Source of the DNA: Deltaproteobacteria bacterium
Lineage (GTDB): Bacteria > Myxococcota_A > Bradymonadia > REDH01
Reading direction: 5' to 3'
Assembly (NCBI GenBank): GCA_007693585.1
Contig: REDH01000072.1
Coordinates: 141,321 to 181,782 of the forward strand
DNA length: 40,462 bases
Numbering within the stretch: position 1 is the first letter of the stretch; each line of letters starts with the position of its first letter. The notes beneath the pieces are model-generated. The model saw nothing but the letters and a program-made list of their open reading frames with translations. It made no database searches and was not told where the DNA came from. This document shows, piece after piece, positions 23,675 to 35,900 of this stretch. The position numbers and the translations under genes are program-made.

Positions 23675-24037
23675 ATGGACCTGTCCGCCGTTCGAGAACA
23701 CTGCCTGTCGAAGCCGGGAGCGACCGAGGACTTTCCCTTCGGTCCCGAGGTGCTGGTCTTCCGGGTCTGCGGAAAGCTGTTCTGCCTCATGAACCCCGAC
23801 GAGCGTCCGCCGCGGATCAACCTCAAGTGCCGGCCCGACGAAGTGGAGGCCCTGCGCGATCGGTACGCCGCGGTCCTGCCCGGCTACCACATGAACAAGC
23901 GCCACTGGAACACCGTGCTGCTCGATGGCGACGCGCCCTCGGACCGTGTGCGGGAATGGATCGACGACTCGTACGCGCTCGTCGTGGCCGGGCTGACGAA
24001 GCGGCAGCGGGAGCCACTGGCGGCGGGCGAGGCGTAG
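23675..24037 (+). CDS. MmcQ/YjbR family protein
   Basis: 120-residue protein of the MmcQ/YjbR family (double-wing DNA-binding-like fold, function poorly known). Typical features: LSKPGATEDFPFGPEVLVFRVCGKLFCLM near the N-terminus, INLKCRPDEVEALRDRY, and GYHMNKRHWNTVLLDG near the end. The ATG at 23675 gives the family's usual length; the upstream open frame only repeats the tandem-repeat DNA in another frame. It follows the catabolic operon by 40 bp and may be read through from it, but no functional link is evident. Confidence 0.88.
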   Translation: MDLSAVREHCLSKPGATEDFPFGPEVLVFRVCGKLFCLMNPDERPPRINLKCRPDEVEALRDRYAAVLPGYHMNKRHWNTVLLDGDAPSDRVREWIDDSYALVVAGLTKRQREPLAAGEA

Positions 24038-24317
24038 CGGCGGCGAGCGCGCCGAGGCCGCTCTCCAGCACATCTCCGACCCGATCGGGTCGCCAGCGCC
24101 TGGCGCTCGGACCGGATACGCGGCAGGGCAGCGTCGGGGGAGGGTCGCCCCGAAGAAGCTCCGAAGGCGATGGAAGGCCTTCCGGGACGACTCGCCTGAC
24201 GGCCGTGACGGCGCGCCGCCAACACCGGCCGGATCGCACCGATCGCGCCTAGCGATCATCTGGACTTGGGGGGACGGACAACCGTGCCCCGCACGCCACC
24301 TGCTGCCTGGAGTCCAC
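24038..24317. other. Gene-free gap with two adjacent palindromes
   Basis: 280 bp without a convincing gene. It contains the perfect 14-base palindrome GACCCGATCGGGTC (24078-24091) immediately followed by AGCGCC-T-GGCGCT (24095-24107), also readable as GCCAG-CGC-CTGGC. These could form transcript hairpins ending the MmcQ gene, but no T-run follows. Promoter elements for the photolyase are not recognisable. Confidence 0.35.
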
Positions 24318-25745
24318 ATGATCCCCGATGGTCTCGGCATGGCCCTGCCTCCCCATCTCGAGGAGCGGCTGTGCACCGCGCGCCGGTCGGCGCGGCCGGA
24401 TGGCGCGTACGTGATGTGCTGGCTGCGCCGAACGATGCGCGCCGACGAGAATCCCGTGCTCGATATGGCGCGGGTGGCGTCGCGCGCAACGGACAGACCG
24501 CTGTTCGTGCTTATGGCGCTCCACGAATCGACCCGCTGGGCGAGCGCACGGCATCACCTCTTCGCCCTGCAGTGCGCGCGCGACCTCGCGCGGCAACTGG
24601 GCGAGGCGGGGGTGGCGATGGCCGTGCACGTGGAGCGGACCGGAGCCCGGGGACCGGTGCTGGCGCCCCTGGTTCGGGAGGCGGCGCTGGTGGTCGTCGA
24701 CGAGGTGCCGGTCGCGCCCTGGCGCGAAGAGGTGGAGGCCGCCCGGGTCCACGGGCCCGTCTGGAGCGTGGACGGGGCCTGCGTCGTCCCGATGCCCCTC
24801 TCCGGGAAGGCCCCCAGCCGCGCCTTCGTGTTCCGGGACCGCTTCGCGGACGCACGGAGCGAGCGGATGGGGCAAAGCTGGCCGCGCGAGGGCGAGCCCG
24901 TGGCCTCCGCCCTTCCGGCACTGCCGTTCGAGCCGGTCCCCGTCGCGGACATGGAGGACCGTGACCTGCTCGGCCTCCTCGAAGGGTGCGCCATCGACCA
25001 CGGGGTCGCGCCGGTGCGCACGATGCCCGGCGGCAGCCGGGCGGCCAACGCGCGCTGGGAGGCCTTTCGGGACATGCGCCTGCACGAGTACGCCGACCGC
25101 CGCAACGACGCCCTCGACACCGAGGGCGTGAGCGGACTCTCGCCGTGGCTGAACCACGGCTGCCTCTCGCCGTTTCGCGTCGTGCGCGAGGCGCACGCCA
25201 TGGGCGGCCGGGGAGCGGAGAAGTTCCTGGACGAGCTGCTCGTGTGGCGGGAGGTTGCCTGGCACTTCTGTTGGCGAACGCCCGCGCCGGAGGCGTTCGA
25301 CGCCGTGCCGGGATGGGCCCGCGAGACGCTGCTCGGTCACGCGAGCGACCCGCGACCGGCGCTGCACGACCTCGAGGCCCTCGCCGAGGGCCGGACGGGA
25401 GATCCGCTGTGGGATACGGCGGCGGACTGCCTGCGTCACCGAGGCATGCTCCACAACAACGTGCGCATGACCTGGGGCAAGGGGGTGCTTCGCTGGTCCC
25501 CCGACCCGGAAACGGCTCTTGCACGGCTGATCGAACTGAACCACCGCTACGCCCTCGACGGACGCGACCCGGCGTCCATGGGGGGGCTGCTGTGGTGCCT
25601 GGGGCTCTTCGACCGGCCCTTCACGCCGGAGCAGCCCATCCTGGGCACCGTCCGCGGGAGAGGCACCGCAGCCCACGCCGAGCGGCTGGACGTTTCGGCC
25701 TGGCGCGAGGTGCTCGGGCTGGGTGCAAGGCGAACGGCGGAGTAA
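24318..25745 (+). CDS. Class II-like DNA photolyase / cryptochrome family
   Basis: 475-residue flavoprotein of the photolyase superfamily, probably a class II CPD photolyase that splits UV-induced pyrimidine dimers with blue light. Seen: the N-terminal alpha/beta domain (YVMCWLRRTMRADENP; PLFVLMALHES), then the helical FAD domain with LSPWLNHGCLSPFRVV, EKFLDELLVWREVAWHFC, DPLWDTAADCLRHRGMLHNNVRMTWGK given in two parts (residues about 373-400), and LIELNHRYALDGRDPASMGGLLWC followed by RPF and ILGTVR. The last three blocks match class II enzymes well. The ATG at 24318 has CTGGAG in front. A class II enzyme protein fits a light-themed neighbourhood, but no operon partner is seen. Confidence 0.87.
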   Translation: MIPDGLGMALPPHLEERLCTARRSARPDGAYVMCWLRRTMRADENPVLDMARVASRATDRPLFVLMALHESTRWASARHHLFALQCARDLARQLGEAGVAMAVHVERTGARGPVLAPLVREAALVVVDEVPVAPWREEVEAARVHGPVWSVDGACVVPMPLSGKAPSRAFVFRDRFADARSERMGQSWPREGEPVASALPALPFEPVPVADMEDRDLLGLLEGCAIDHGVAPVRTMPGGSRAANARWEAFRDMRLHEYADRRNDALDTEGVSGLSPWLNHGCLSPFRVVREAHAMGGRGAEKFLDELLVWREVAWHFCWRTPAPEAFDAVPGWARETLLGHASDPRPALHDLEALAEGRTGDPLWDTAADCLRHRGMLHNNVRMTWGKGVLRWSPDPETALARLIELNHRYALDGRDPASMGGLLWCLGLFDRPFTPEQPILGTVRGRGTAAHAERLDVSAWREVLGLGARRTAE

Positions 25746-26025
25746 CGCCGCGGGCGTCGCGACGCGGAGACTCGGGCCCATCGAACTGATGGGGGCAGAC
25801 GGTCAGATCGACTGCCGCTCGTGGGGGGGGGCGCCGTGCATCTCCGACGCAGGCAACCGGAACATGGGTGTTCCCTGGCGGCATGGTTCGTGCAGAGTGT
25901 CTGGTGGGGGGGTGTCCCCGGAGCGCCTGTCGTTCCGGAGGGCAATCGACATTCGGCCGTGCACGGCACGGCCGGAGCTTTCGGGAAGATGCGGCGCACG
26001 ACGCGAACACAGGGGAGGGCATTCG
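25746..26025. other. Gene-free gap with G-homopolymer
   Basis: 280 bp upstream of a small coiled-coil gene. Contains a run of nine G (25823-25831) and a second G7 run about 85 bp on, unusual in this window. No promoter or hairpin that I would defend. Confidence 0.3.
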
Positions 26026-26316
26026 ATGGCGACAATCAAGCCGGACGAGGAACTGGTTGCTCAGTTGGAGGCACGCCTTCGGCATCTGGGTGCCACGCTG
26101 GACGACCTCGTGGCGAAGAGCGAAGCGGAAGGACGCGCACTGGATGCCAAATACGCGAAGGGGATCGAGGAATTGCGTGCTCATCTCGCCTCGGCCCAAT
26201 CGCACCTCACCACGCTTCGCGAGCAGGGCAACTCGGACTGGCATACGGTGATGGAGGGCGTGGAGGAGGCGTGGCTGGAACTGGAGGCCGCCTTTCGCAA
26301 GGCCGCAGGAGAGTAG
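26026..26316 (+). CDS. Small coiled-coil protein
   Basis: 96-residue, almost entirely helical protein with strong heptad character: LVAQLEARLRHLGATLDDL, a charged middle (KSEAEGRALDAKYAKGIEEL) and a C-terminal WHTVMEGVEEAWLELEAAFRK. The pattern resembles short stress-response coiled-coil proteins (sll1863-like) that end in a repeated Trp/Glu/Ala helix. No signal peptide or membrane segment. GGGGAGG lies about ten bases before the ATG. Function unknown; convergent with the sigma-54 activator gene 84 bp away. Confidence 0.8.
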   Translation: MATIKPDEELVAQLEARLRHLGATLDDLVAKSEAEGRALDAKYAKGIEELRAHLASAQSHLTTLREQGNSDWHTVMEGVEEAWLELEAAFRKAAGE

Positions 26317-26400
26317 TCGGGGGTGCACCTTCAGCTTCCGTTCAGGCCGGGCGGGATCGCGGCACCGGAGTTCCCCTGCCTCGCGGGGGAGACTGGAGGC

Positions 26401-28101
<1,701 letters not shown>

Positions 28102-28369
28102 CGATACCCCGCAAATCATGGTCCGCCGCCCGAAACCGATTGGACCGTTACATCATTCTGACTACACCCACAACCGCGCGCCTGCTCCCGATACACCCAA
28201 GTCGCCTTCAGGAAGGGACTTCTTCGCCATGGCCCGATCATGGCCTGCTTCCTGCAGTGCTCATGCTTCAGGCAGGACGGCCAAACGCTCCGCAACCTCC
28301 CAATGGGAAACGCGGGCCCGCTCTGCAAGGGCCGGATGCGAGAACGAACCCTCAAACGGAGAGACGATC
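28102..28369. promoter_or_regulatory. Divergent intergenic region
   Basis: 268 bp between the sigma-54 activator and the first small hydrophilic protein. It is lower in GC than its surroundings (for example 28139-28200), as expected of promoter DNA. TTGGACCG at 28140 might serve as a -35 but has no convincing -10 partner. Confidence 0.35.
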
Positions 28370-28747
28370 ATGACGAATTCGAAAGTTGGAAAAGGAGCAA
28401 ATTCAGGAGCACGTGGAACGGATGCGGTCATGCCTGCGGCTACTGCATCTGCTGCACAGGAGCTCCCCCACAACACGACTCCACCCGCATCCGGACCCAC
28501 CAACGGAGCTGCTCAGGCTGCCGGGACGCCCCTGAACGCAGTCGGGTCTCCGAACGGCTTGGATGGCCAGCACGCGAACCATGGAGCGGACCGTACCGAC
28601 GATGGGGGTCGCAACCTCGTCGATGCTGTCTCGGAGAAGGCACGGAGTGCCATGAACCGGGCCGGGGCGAAGGCGAGGAAGATCGTGAGTGCCGCGGGCA
28701 ACGTCTTCCGGAGTGACGACCGGAACGACCCCGGCACCCGGAAGTGA
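28370..28747 (+). CDS. Small disordered Ala/Gly/Asn-rich protein
   Basis: 125 residues, starting MTNSKVGKGANSG, lacking hydrophobic core, signal peptide and membrane helices. The first 85 residues are low-complexity Ala, Gly, Pro, Asn and Thr. The last 40 (LVDAVSEKARSAMNRAGAKARKIVSAAG) could form an amphipathic helix, ending in charged residues. Composition is that of a stress-type hydrophilin. GGAGAG lies 6-12 bases before the ATG at 28370, which supports translation. A second hydrophilic protein beginning MTNQK follows 142 bp on. Function unknown; protection against desiccation or osmotic stress is a guess. Confidence 0.65.
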   Translation: MTNSKVGKGANSGARGTDAVMPAATASAAQELPHNTTPPASGPTNGAAQAAGTPLNAVGSPNGLDGQHANHGADRTDDGGRNLVDAVSEKARSAMNRAGAKARKIVSAAGNVFRSDDRNDPGTRK

Positions 28748-28752
28748 TCGAC

Positions 28753-28774
28753 GTCTCGCTGCACGCAGCGAGAC
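28753..28774 (+). terminator. Perfect 10-bp stem-loop after the first hydrophilic protein gene
   Basis: GTCTCGCTGC-AC-GCAGCGAGAC starts five bases after the stop codon. The stem is perfect (in RNA the inner pairs would open to form the loop). There is no T-run, so it may be a transcript-stabilising 3' hairpin rather than an intrinsic terminator. Confidence 0.5.
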
Positions 28775-28889
28775 AGGTCAAGAAGAGCACGCGCACCGGT
28801 CTCATGAGCGCGTTCCACCTCGGAGTGCTTCTTCAATCCGGAGAGCCCCGAACGTCGTCGACTTTGACGACAACCCACAGGAGTCTACC

Positions 28890-29132
28890 ATGACGAACCA
28901 GAAGAACCCCGCAGGATCCGACGCACGTGTGGAAGCCAGCCCGTCCGGGCGCAACAAGGAGCGACATGACAGTTCGAAGGCCCAGAAGAAGTCGGCCGAA
29001 TCCGCCGTGAGTCCCATGAAGGACCGAAAGCCTTCAGACAACCGAGAGGGAGCGAGCGCCGACCATGCCCGTTCGCAGAAGGACACCAAGCCTCAGGGCA
29101 GTTCGAACAAGTCCCGGTCTGCGGGAAGGTAG
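28890..29132 (+). CDS. Small highly hydrophilic (hydrophilin-like) protein
   Basis: 80 residues of nearly pure Ser, Lys, Asp, Arg, Glu, Gln, Gly and Pro, with virtually no large hydrophobic residues and no cysteine. Starts MTNQKNPAGSDARV and ends SNKSRSAGR. This composition defines hydrophilins/LEA-like proteins, which accumulate under osmotic or drying stress. AGGAG lies before the ATG at 28890. It lies near the osmoregulated-type glucan synthase gene on the same strand. No homology can be claimed from composition alone. Confidence 0.65.
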   Translation: MTNQKNPAGSDARVEASPSGRNKERHDSSKAQKKSAESAVSPMKDRKPSDNREGASADHARSQKDTKPQGSSNKSRSAGR

Positions 29133-29677
29133 TTCGTCTGCGAGAGGACGGGAAAGCCCGCCTGGAGAGAGAAGCGCGCGCCAGACTGTGCGCACGGATC
29201 AATCGACGCGCCCTGCACCTGCGGGGCGCGTCGCGCATCCGGCCCGGGACCTCACCGCTCCATAGGCCGGAAGAAGGAGCAGGCTCAGGCGAGCGACGGA
29301 TCGTTCGGCTCCTGTTCGCAACGAGTTGCGACCTGCGGGACGGGCAGGGGAAGCCCTCTGGAGACTTCGGATGCGAGACGTCGGGATCCCTGCGAGAGGA
29401 GTTCGAGCCACTTCGCCCAGACTGCGCGGAACACATCAGAGTGATGGAAATACTCCTCCATCCTGATGAATCCAGAGGGAAGCATCGATCGCAGGATGAA
29501 TCCACAAGAGCCTAACTGAACACCACTTACATCTACGGACTGCTCAGCTCTCCGCGCTTGGCGCGAAGCGTGCATTGACCCACCATGCCTCACGCGGTTC
29601 GAACACGACAGTGGAGGCCAGCCAGCCCAACCAGCTCTCCATGTCCCGATGGAGGGCGACAGCCATTGGAGTGCAAC
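29133..29677. other. 545-bp gap without a recognised gene
   Basis: Long open frames here on the minus strand run on into the antisense of the glucan synthase gene and have no protein-like composition. The gap contains one strong hairpin (29204-29233). The part at 29490-29580 is the least GC-rich of the area and is the likeliest place for a promoter, but no element is clear. Confidence 0.4.
29204..29233. terminator. GC-rich 10-bp stem-loop
   Basis: CGACGCGCCC (29204-29213) pairs with GGGCGCGTCG (29224-29233) around a 10-base loop. It lies 71 bp after the hydrophilin stop. No T-run follows, so termination is uncertain. Confidence 0.45.
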
Positions 29678-29902
29678 ATGCCACAACCTGCAATCACCAC
29701 GATCCCGCTCGGCACCCTCGTCGTCGCCGCCTTTGACGAAGCCGCGCTTCATCGGACGAATGAGGAGCACATCTCGAGCCTGGCAAACGAGATCCTGGCG
29801 CGTATTCTGCAAGCGCAGCCGGGGTTCGCGCGACGGATCCGAGCGAAGGAGGGCGCCATGACCACCCCACTCGTCGGAGCCGGCACCCGTACGGCGGAGT
29901 GA
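29678..29902 (+). CDS. Small conserved-looking protein of unknown function
   Basis: 74 residues: MPQPAITTIPLGTLVVAAFDEAALH then a helical EEHISSLANEILARILQAQPGFARRIR and a short polar tail. The block LGTLVVAAFDEA followed by a helix of this size resembles small proteins scattered through myxobacterial genomes (recollection, not checked). GGAG lies about seven bases before the ATG at 29678; the frame is open further upstream to 29585 but that part is low-complexity. It ends 61 bp before the cyclic glucan synthase and is probably co-transcribed with it. Confidence 0.55.
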   Translation: MPQPAITTIPLGTLVVAAFDEAALHRTNEEHISSLANEILARILQAQPGFARRIRAKEGAMTTPLVGAGTRTAE

Positions 29903-29963
29903 CCGTGCAACGAGCGGACAGAGCGCGTTCACCGATTCCCTCGCGGCACAACGGCTGCCAACC

Positions 29964-32900
29964 ATGCCCGTCGATCTCTTCTCCGGGAGCATCCAAGTGA
30001 AGAAGCGTCCGATCGACCTGGCCCTGTCGGTCCTTCGCGAGGCGTGGAGAGCAGGTTGGCCAGACAAACGGTCGGCCTTTGGAAAGCTGTCGGAACCGGC
30101 AGAGGACCCAACGACCGGACGGGGCGCAGTCTTCTCCATCGAGCAGCTCGAGCGGCACGCGACCGCGGTCGCCTCGGACCACAAACTCGATCCAGGGGTG
30201 CGCCGCGAAGGACTCGTGACGCGACTGCTCGCAGCACAGCAGGTGATCGCACAATGCCACGACCTGACCAGCCGAGTCGAGGGCTCGGGCGCTCGCCTGA
30301 CGGCCATCGAAGAGTGGCTGCTGGACAACCACCCGCTCGTGGACGAGCAGATCTCCCTCGCCCGCAGACATCTGCCGCGAGGCTACAGCCATCGGCTGCC
30401 GAGGCTGGCCGGTGGTGAACATTCCGGCATGCCGCGCATATACGGAATTGCCATGGAATACGTGGCGCATTCCGAGGGATGTGTGGACGACGAGGGATTG
30501 AGCCGTTTCGTGTCGGCCTACCAGTCGGTCACCTGTCTCGATATGCGGGAGCTCTGGGCCGTCGGAACCATGCTCCGACTGGCCCTCATCGAGATCCTGG
30601 CCGAAGCGGTGATGAACATGGTCCGACAGCGGGCGCAGCGAGACCGTGCGCTGGAGTGGACCCGACGGCTGGATGCGTCGTTCAACGGACAGGGCGATGC
30701 GCTCCTGGTCATGGCGGCCATGGTCAGGGAGGGCCCTGTCCTCTCCACGACATTCGTCACCCAGTTCATCCAGTCCCTTGCGGGCCGGGGAGCCTCTCAT
30801 GCGTTCGTTCTGGCCTGGCTGGAGGAACAGCTCGCGAACAGGGGGCAGACCATCGATGAAGTCGTTCGTGCCGAAGGACAGGGTCAGGCCGCCGATCAGG
30901 CACTGATGGCGCACACGATCGCCAGCCTGCGGCACGTCGGCGCGACGGACTGGCAGACGTTCGTCGAGAGGGCGAGCACGACCGAGGCGATCCTGGTGAG
31001 CGAGGCAGCCGGGATCCATGGTCTCATGGACTTCGAGACGCGGGATCGGTACCGGCACGCCGTCGAGAACGTGGCGCAAAGGCTGAACCTCTCCGAGGAG
31101 GAGGTCGCCCGGGCGGCGGTCTCGTTGGCGGATACCCGGCATGCCACGCAGCCCGATACGCCATCGGCCCATGTGGGGTTCCATCTTCTTCGGGAGGGGC
31201 GTCCGCACCTGGAGCGCGCACTGCGGGGAGATGCGCCGGTCCCGCCGGGCTGCCCAGGCGCAAGGCGTCGATGGACACTGCTGCTGTACCTGGGGTCCGT
31301 GGGCCTGATCACCGCCGCCACCGCGGCATGGCTTGTCCTTCCATCGCGAGGGATTCCCTCCTGGGCGTGGCCACTTCTCGCCGTGGCGATGGCGCTGGCC
31401 GCGTCTCAGTGCGCGCTTTCCCTCGTCAACTGGGTCGCCTCCCTCTTGCGCAAGCCCTCGGCGCTTCCGCGCATGGACTTCGAGCACGGCATCCCGAGGG
31501 CGTACCGGACGGTCGTCGTCGTGCCCACGCTGCTGCTCGACCTCCCGCAGATTTCGCGCATCGTCGAGAGCCTGGAGCTTCGCTACCTGGCCAATCGCGA
31601 CACGAACCTGTGGTTCGCCCTGCTGACCGACTTCGGCGATGCGCCCGACGAGCGAACGGCGGACGACGAGGCCCTGCTCCGTGCGGTGACCGAGGGCATC
31701 GACAGGCTCAACGAAAAGTACGACAGCCAGGCACACGGGCAATTCCTGCTGCTACACCGGCCACGTCTGTACAACCCCCAGGAAGGCTGCTGGATGGGCC
31801 GCGAGCGGAAACGGGGGAAACTCGAGGACTTCAACGCACTGCTGTGCGGCAGGGACAGCGGCGCGTTCGTTCGCACGGCAGGACAGGTCTCGGAGCTCCA
31901 TACGGTTCGCTACGTCATCACCCTCGACACCGACACCGACCTGCCGTGGGGTGCCGGCTGGCGCCTGGTGGCGGCCGCCGCACATCCGCTGAATCGTCCG
32001 CAGATGGACTCCATTCGAAGACGCCCTGTCGCCGGCTACGCCATCCTTCAACCGCGCGTCAGCATGTCGCTGCGCAGCGCGGGACAGAGCCACTATGCAC
32101 GTCTGCTGGCCGGAGAGGTCGGCCTCGACCCCTACACGCGTGAGGTCTCCGATGTCTACCAGGACCTGTTCAGCGAAACCTCCTACATCGGAAAGGGCAT
32201 CTACGACGTAGCTGCCTTTCGCGGTGCGCTGGACGGCCGATTTCCGGACAACGCCGTACTGAGCCACGATCTGCTCGAGTGCTGTTACGCGCGGGCAGGC
32301 CAGGTGAGCGATGTCGAACTCATCGAGGAGTCGCCATCGGGATATCTCGCGGACATCGGGCGCAGACACCGCTGGATGCGAGGGGACTGGCAACTCCTGC
32401 CCTGGCTCACCCTCCGGGTGAGTGACGCCACGTCCCGGCGACTGTACCCGGCACTGGAAGGTCTGGGCTGGTGGCGCATCTTCGACAACCTCCGCCGCTC
32501 TCTGGTCGCACCGGCCTACACGCTTCTCCTCTCTGCGGGCTGGCTCCTCGCTCCCGGCGCACTGCCCTGGACACTGGCCGTGGTCTCGCTGCTGCTCCTG
32601 CCCGAACTGCTTCCCGGGATTGTGGAGCTGACGAAGCGCCCACGACGGCTTCCGCGCGCGGTGCATCTCGCTGCCGTCCTCCGTGCCACGGTTCGTCGGC
32701 TTGCCAGGACCATGCTGTGGCTGACTTTCCTGCCGTTCGAGGCCTTCGTGGCCCTCGACGCCGCCTCCCGGGCCCTGTGGCGTACCTTCTACAGCCGCCG
32801 AAGAATGCTTCAGTGGCAGACGGCCGAAGCCGTCGAGCGCGAGTCGTCCATCGGCATCGGACGCAGCTATCGGCGCATGTGGGTGGGCCCGACCCTTGCG

Positions 32901-35900
32901 GGAGCGATCGCCTCCTGGCTCGTCATCACCAGCAATCCTCAGGCTCTCGCGGTTGCGGCACCCTTCCTGCTGTTGTGGCTGACCTCACCGCTGCTGGCCT
33001 GGTGGATCAGCCAGCCGCTGCCCGAGAACGCCGCGAAGCTCTCTGCGGACGACATCGGCGACCTGCGCCACTTCGCCCGCCTCACGTGGCGCTACTTCGA
33101 AGCGTTCGTCAACGCCCAGGAGAACTGGCTCCCACCGGACAACATCCAGGAGGAGCCCAACGGCACCGGACGACGTATCGCGCACCGCACCAGTCCGACC
33201 AACATGGGCATGGCCCTGGTCGCGAACCTCAGCGCGCAGGACCTCGGCTACCTGACCGTCGGACAACTCCTCGATCGCACCACGCGCGCACTGGATTCGA
33301 TGGAACAATTGGCCCGCCACCGCGGGCACTTCTTCAACTGGTACGACACGCGGACGCGCAAGCCCCTGATGCCGCTCTACGTGTCGACCGTCGACAGTGG
33401 CAACCTCGTCGGACACGCAAGGGTCCTTCGCAGCGGACTCCTCGAGTTGCCCGACCGGCCGATCTGGCCAGCGGAGACCGTGGACGGACTGCACGACACG
33501 TTGCGCGGTCTCACGGAACTGGGAGATTCCGCCGAAGGGATCGCCGCCGTGAAGGAGCTCCTGCAGTTTCGGACCGATTCCCTCTCGGCCAGAGCCGCAT
33601 GGCTGCGGGAACTCGCCAGGGAAGCCGAACGCCTCGCCGAGTTCCATCGGCGGCAGCAGCACCACAGACCGGAGGCCGCCTGGTGGGCGGGTGCTTTCGA
33701 ACAACAGGTCAAAGCCCTTCTGGCGGACCTGACCACCGTGGCACCCTGGCTGGAGGAAAGTGTCGCCATGCCGGACGAGGGCATGACAGGTCCTGCCGCG
33801 GAGCTCGATCGGGCGCAGACCCTCCACCAGCTGAGGATCCTGACGAGGCAGGCCGCAAGCACGCAGACTGGCGGAACCCAGCCGCCCGCCCAGAGCGGGG
33901 GAGAAGCCTCGGACCGCTCCCATGCAGAAGCCGTCCGCCTTGGCGCTGCCCGAATCGACGCACGGCTCGCATCCATCGAGGAACTCGCGAGACGCTGTGA
34001 GGAGATCGCGACGGCAGACTTCGGGTTCCTCTACGACGAACGGCGCAAGCTGCTGGCCATCGGGTACCGCATTGCCGAGCGTCAACGCGATGCCAGCTGC
34101 TATGACCTGCTGGCGTCGGAGGCTCGCCTCGCGAGCTACATGGCCATCGCCGCTGGTCAGATTCCCTTCGAACACTGGTTCGCACTGGGTCGGCGCCTCA
34201 CGGTCGCCGCCGGGAAACAGGCGCTGCTGAGCTGGAGCGGGTCGATGTTCGAGTACCTGATGCCGCGTCTCGTCATGCCCGAGTTCGAAGGGACGCTGCT
34301 CGACCAGACCTGCCGCGCCGTGGTGGCCAGACAGATCGAATACGGCCGACAACAGGGCACGCCATGGGGCATCTCCGAGTCGTGCTTCAACAGAACCGAC
34401 GCCGAGGGAACCTTCCAGTATCGTGCTTTCGGGGTGCCGGGCCTCGGACTGCAACGGGGGCTCGGCAACGATCTCGTCATTTCGCCCTACGCCAGCACCC
34501 TCGCCCTCCTGGTCGACCCGGCGAGGGCACTCGCCAACCTTCGCCGCATGAAGGCCGCTTCCTTCCTCGGCCGCCATGGATTCTACGAGGCCGTCGACTT
34601 CACGGAGAGTCGCACCTCCGATGACTCCCAGGGCACCATCGTGCCCACCTTCATGGCCCACCACCACGGCATGAGCCTCCTCGCGCTGAGCCAGAGCATC
34701 CTCGGACCTCGGATGCAGCAGAGATTTCTCGCCAACCCCGACCTCCGCGCGGCCGCCCTGCTGCTCCAGGAGCGCGTCCCGAATGATGCGGCCTTCCAGA
34801 TTCTTCCGCCCACACGCAACGAACCCGTATCGCTCAAGCTTCGCCAGAACGGACAACGGCCCCGGCCCCGTGTGCTCACCCACCCCAATGCCCCCATCCC
34901 GGAGATTCACCTGCTCTCCAATGGTCGCTACCACGTGATGGTCTCCGCGGCCGGAGGCGGCTACAGCCGATGGAACGACCTCGAGATCACCCGCTGGCGC
35001 GAAGATCCAACCTGCGAATCCCACGGCGTATTCTGTTTCTTCCAGGATCCGGACACGCAACGCGTCTGGTCCAACTCCTTTCAGCCGACCCTCCGTGCCG
35101 GAGGACGCTACGACGCCGTGTTCTCTCCCGGACGCGTTGAAATCCGACGGCAGGACGATGGCATCGCCACGCACACCGAGATCGCCGTGTCCCCCGACGA
35201 CGATGTCGAGATACGCCGAGTGCGCCTGACCAACTCCTCCCAACGTCCGCGTACCCTGGTCATGACGGCCTATGCCGAGGTCGTCCTTGCTCCGCGCGGT
35301 TCCGACCAGCAGCATCGCGCCTTCAGCAACCTGTTCGTGCAGACGGAGGCGGTTGCACAATCCGGCGCCATCCTGGTCACACGACGCGCCCGCTCGAAGG
35401 ATGAGCAGCCGCCGTGGGCGTTCGCCCTGCTTCGGGAATCGTCGCCCTCCGGCCAGCACTCGGGCACCTGCAGCCTCGACACCGATCGCGCACGCTTCAT
35501 CGGCCGTGACCGCAGCCTGCGACACCCCATGGCCATGGAAGACTCCGCGCCGCTCACCGGCGCCACGGGTACCGTACTCGATCCCTGCGTGGCACTCCGA
35601 CTCCCGTTGCACCTCGCCTTGGACCAGCAGATTCAGGTCGACCTCGTCCTCGGGGTCGCCCCGACGCGGGCGGAGGCCATGGCCCTGATCGCGAAGTATC
35701 AGGACCCCCGCATGGCGGACCGCGCCCTCGAAACCGCCCCCTGGCACAGCCGCAGCGTACTCGAACATGTCGGGGCCAATCCGGCCGACGCAAGGCGCTT
35801 CGAGGAACTCGCCGCCGCCGTCATTTCCCCCATCGCGGTGTTCCGTGCGCCCGGCACCGTGCTCCGACGCAACCGCAAGGGACAATCCGGACTCTGGAGA

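Noticed and set aside
25258-25275. TGGCACTTCTGTTGGC resembling a -24/-12 element
   Set aside because: The -12 GC is GG, and it lies inside the photolyase coding sequence.
29133-29677. Search for a tRNA, small RNA or riboswitch in the largest right-hand gap
   Set aside because: Only a simple GC hairpin is visible; no cloverleaf or known riboswitch core could be recognised.
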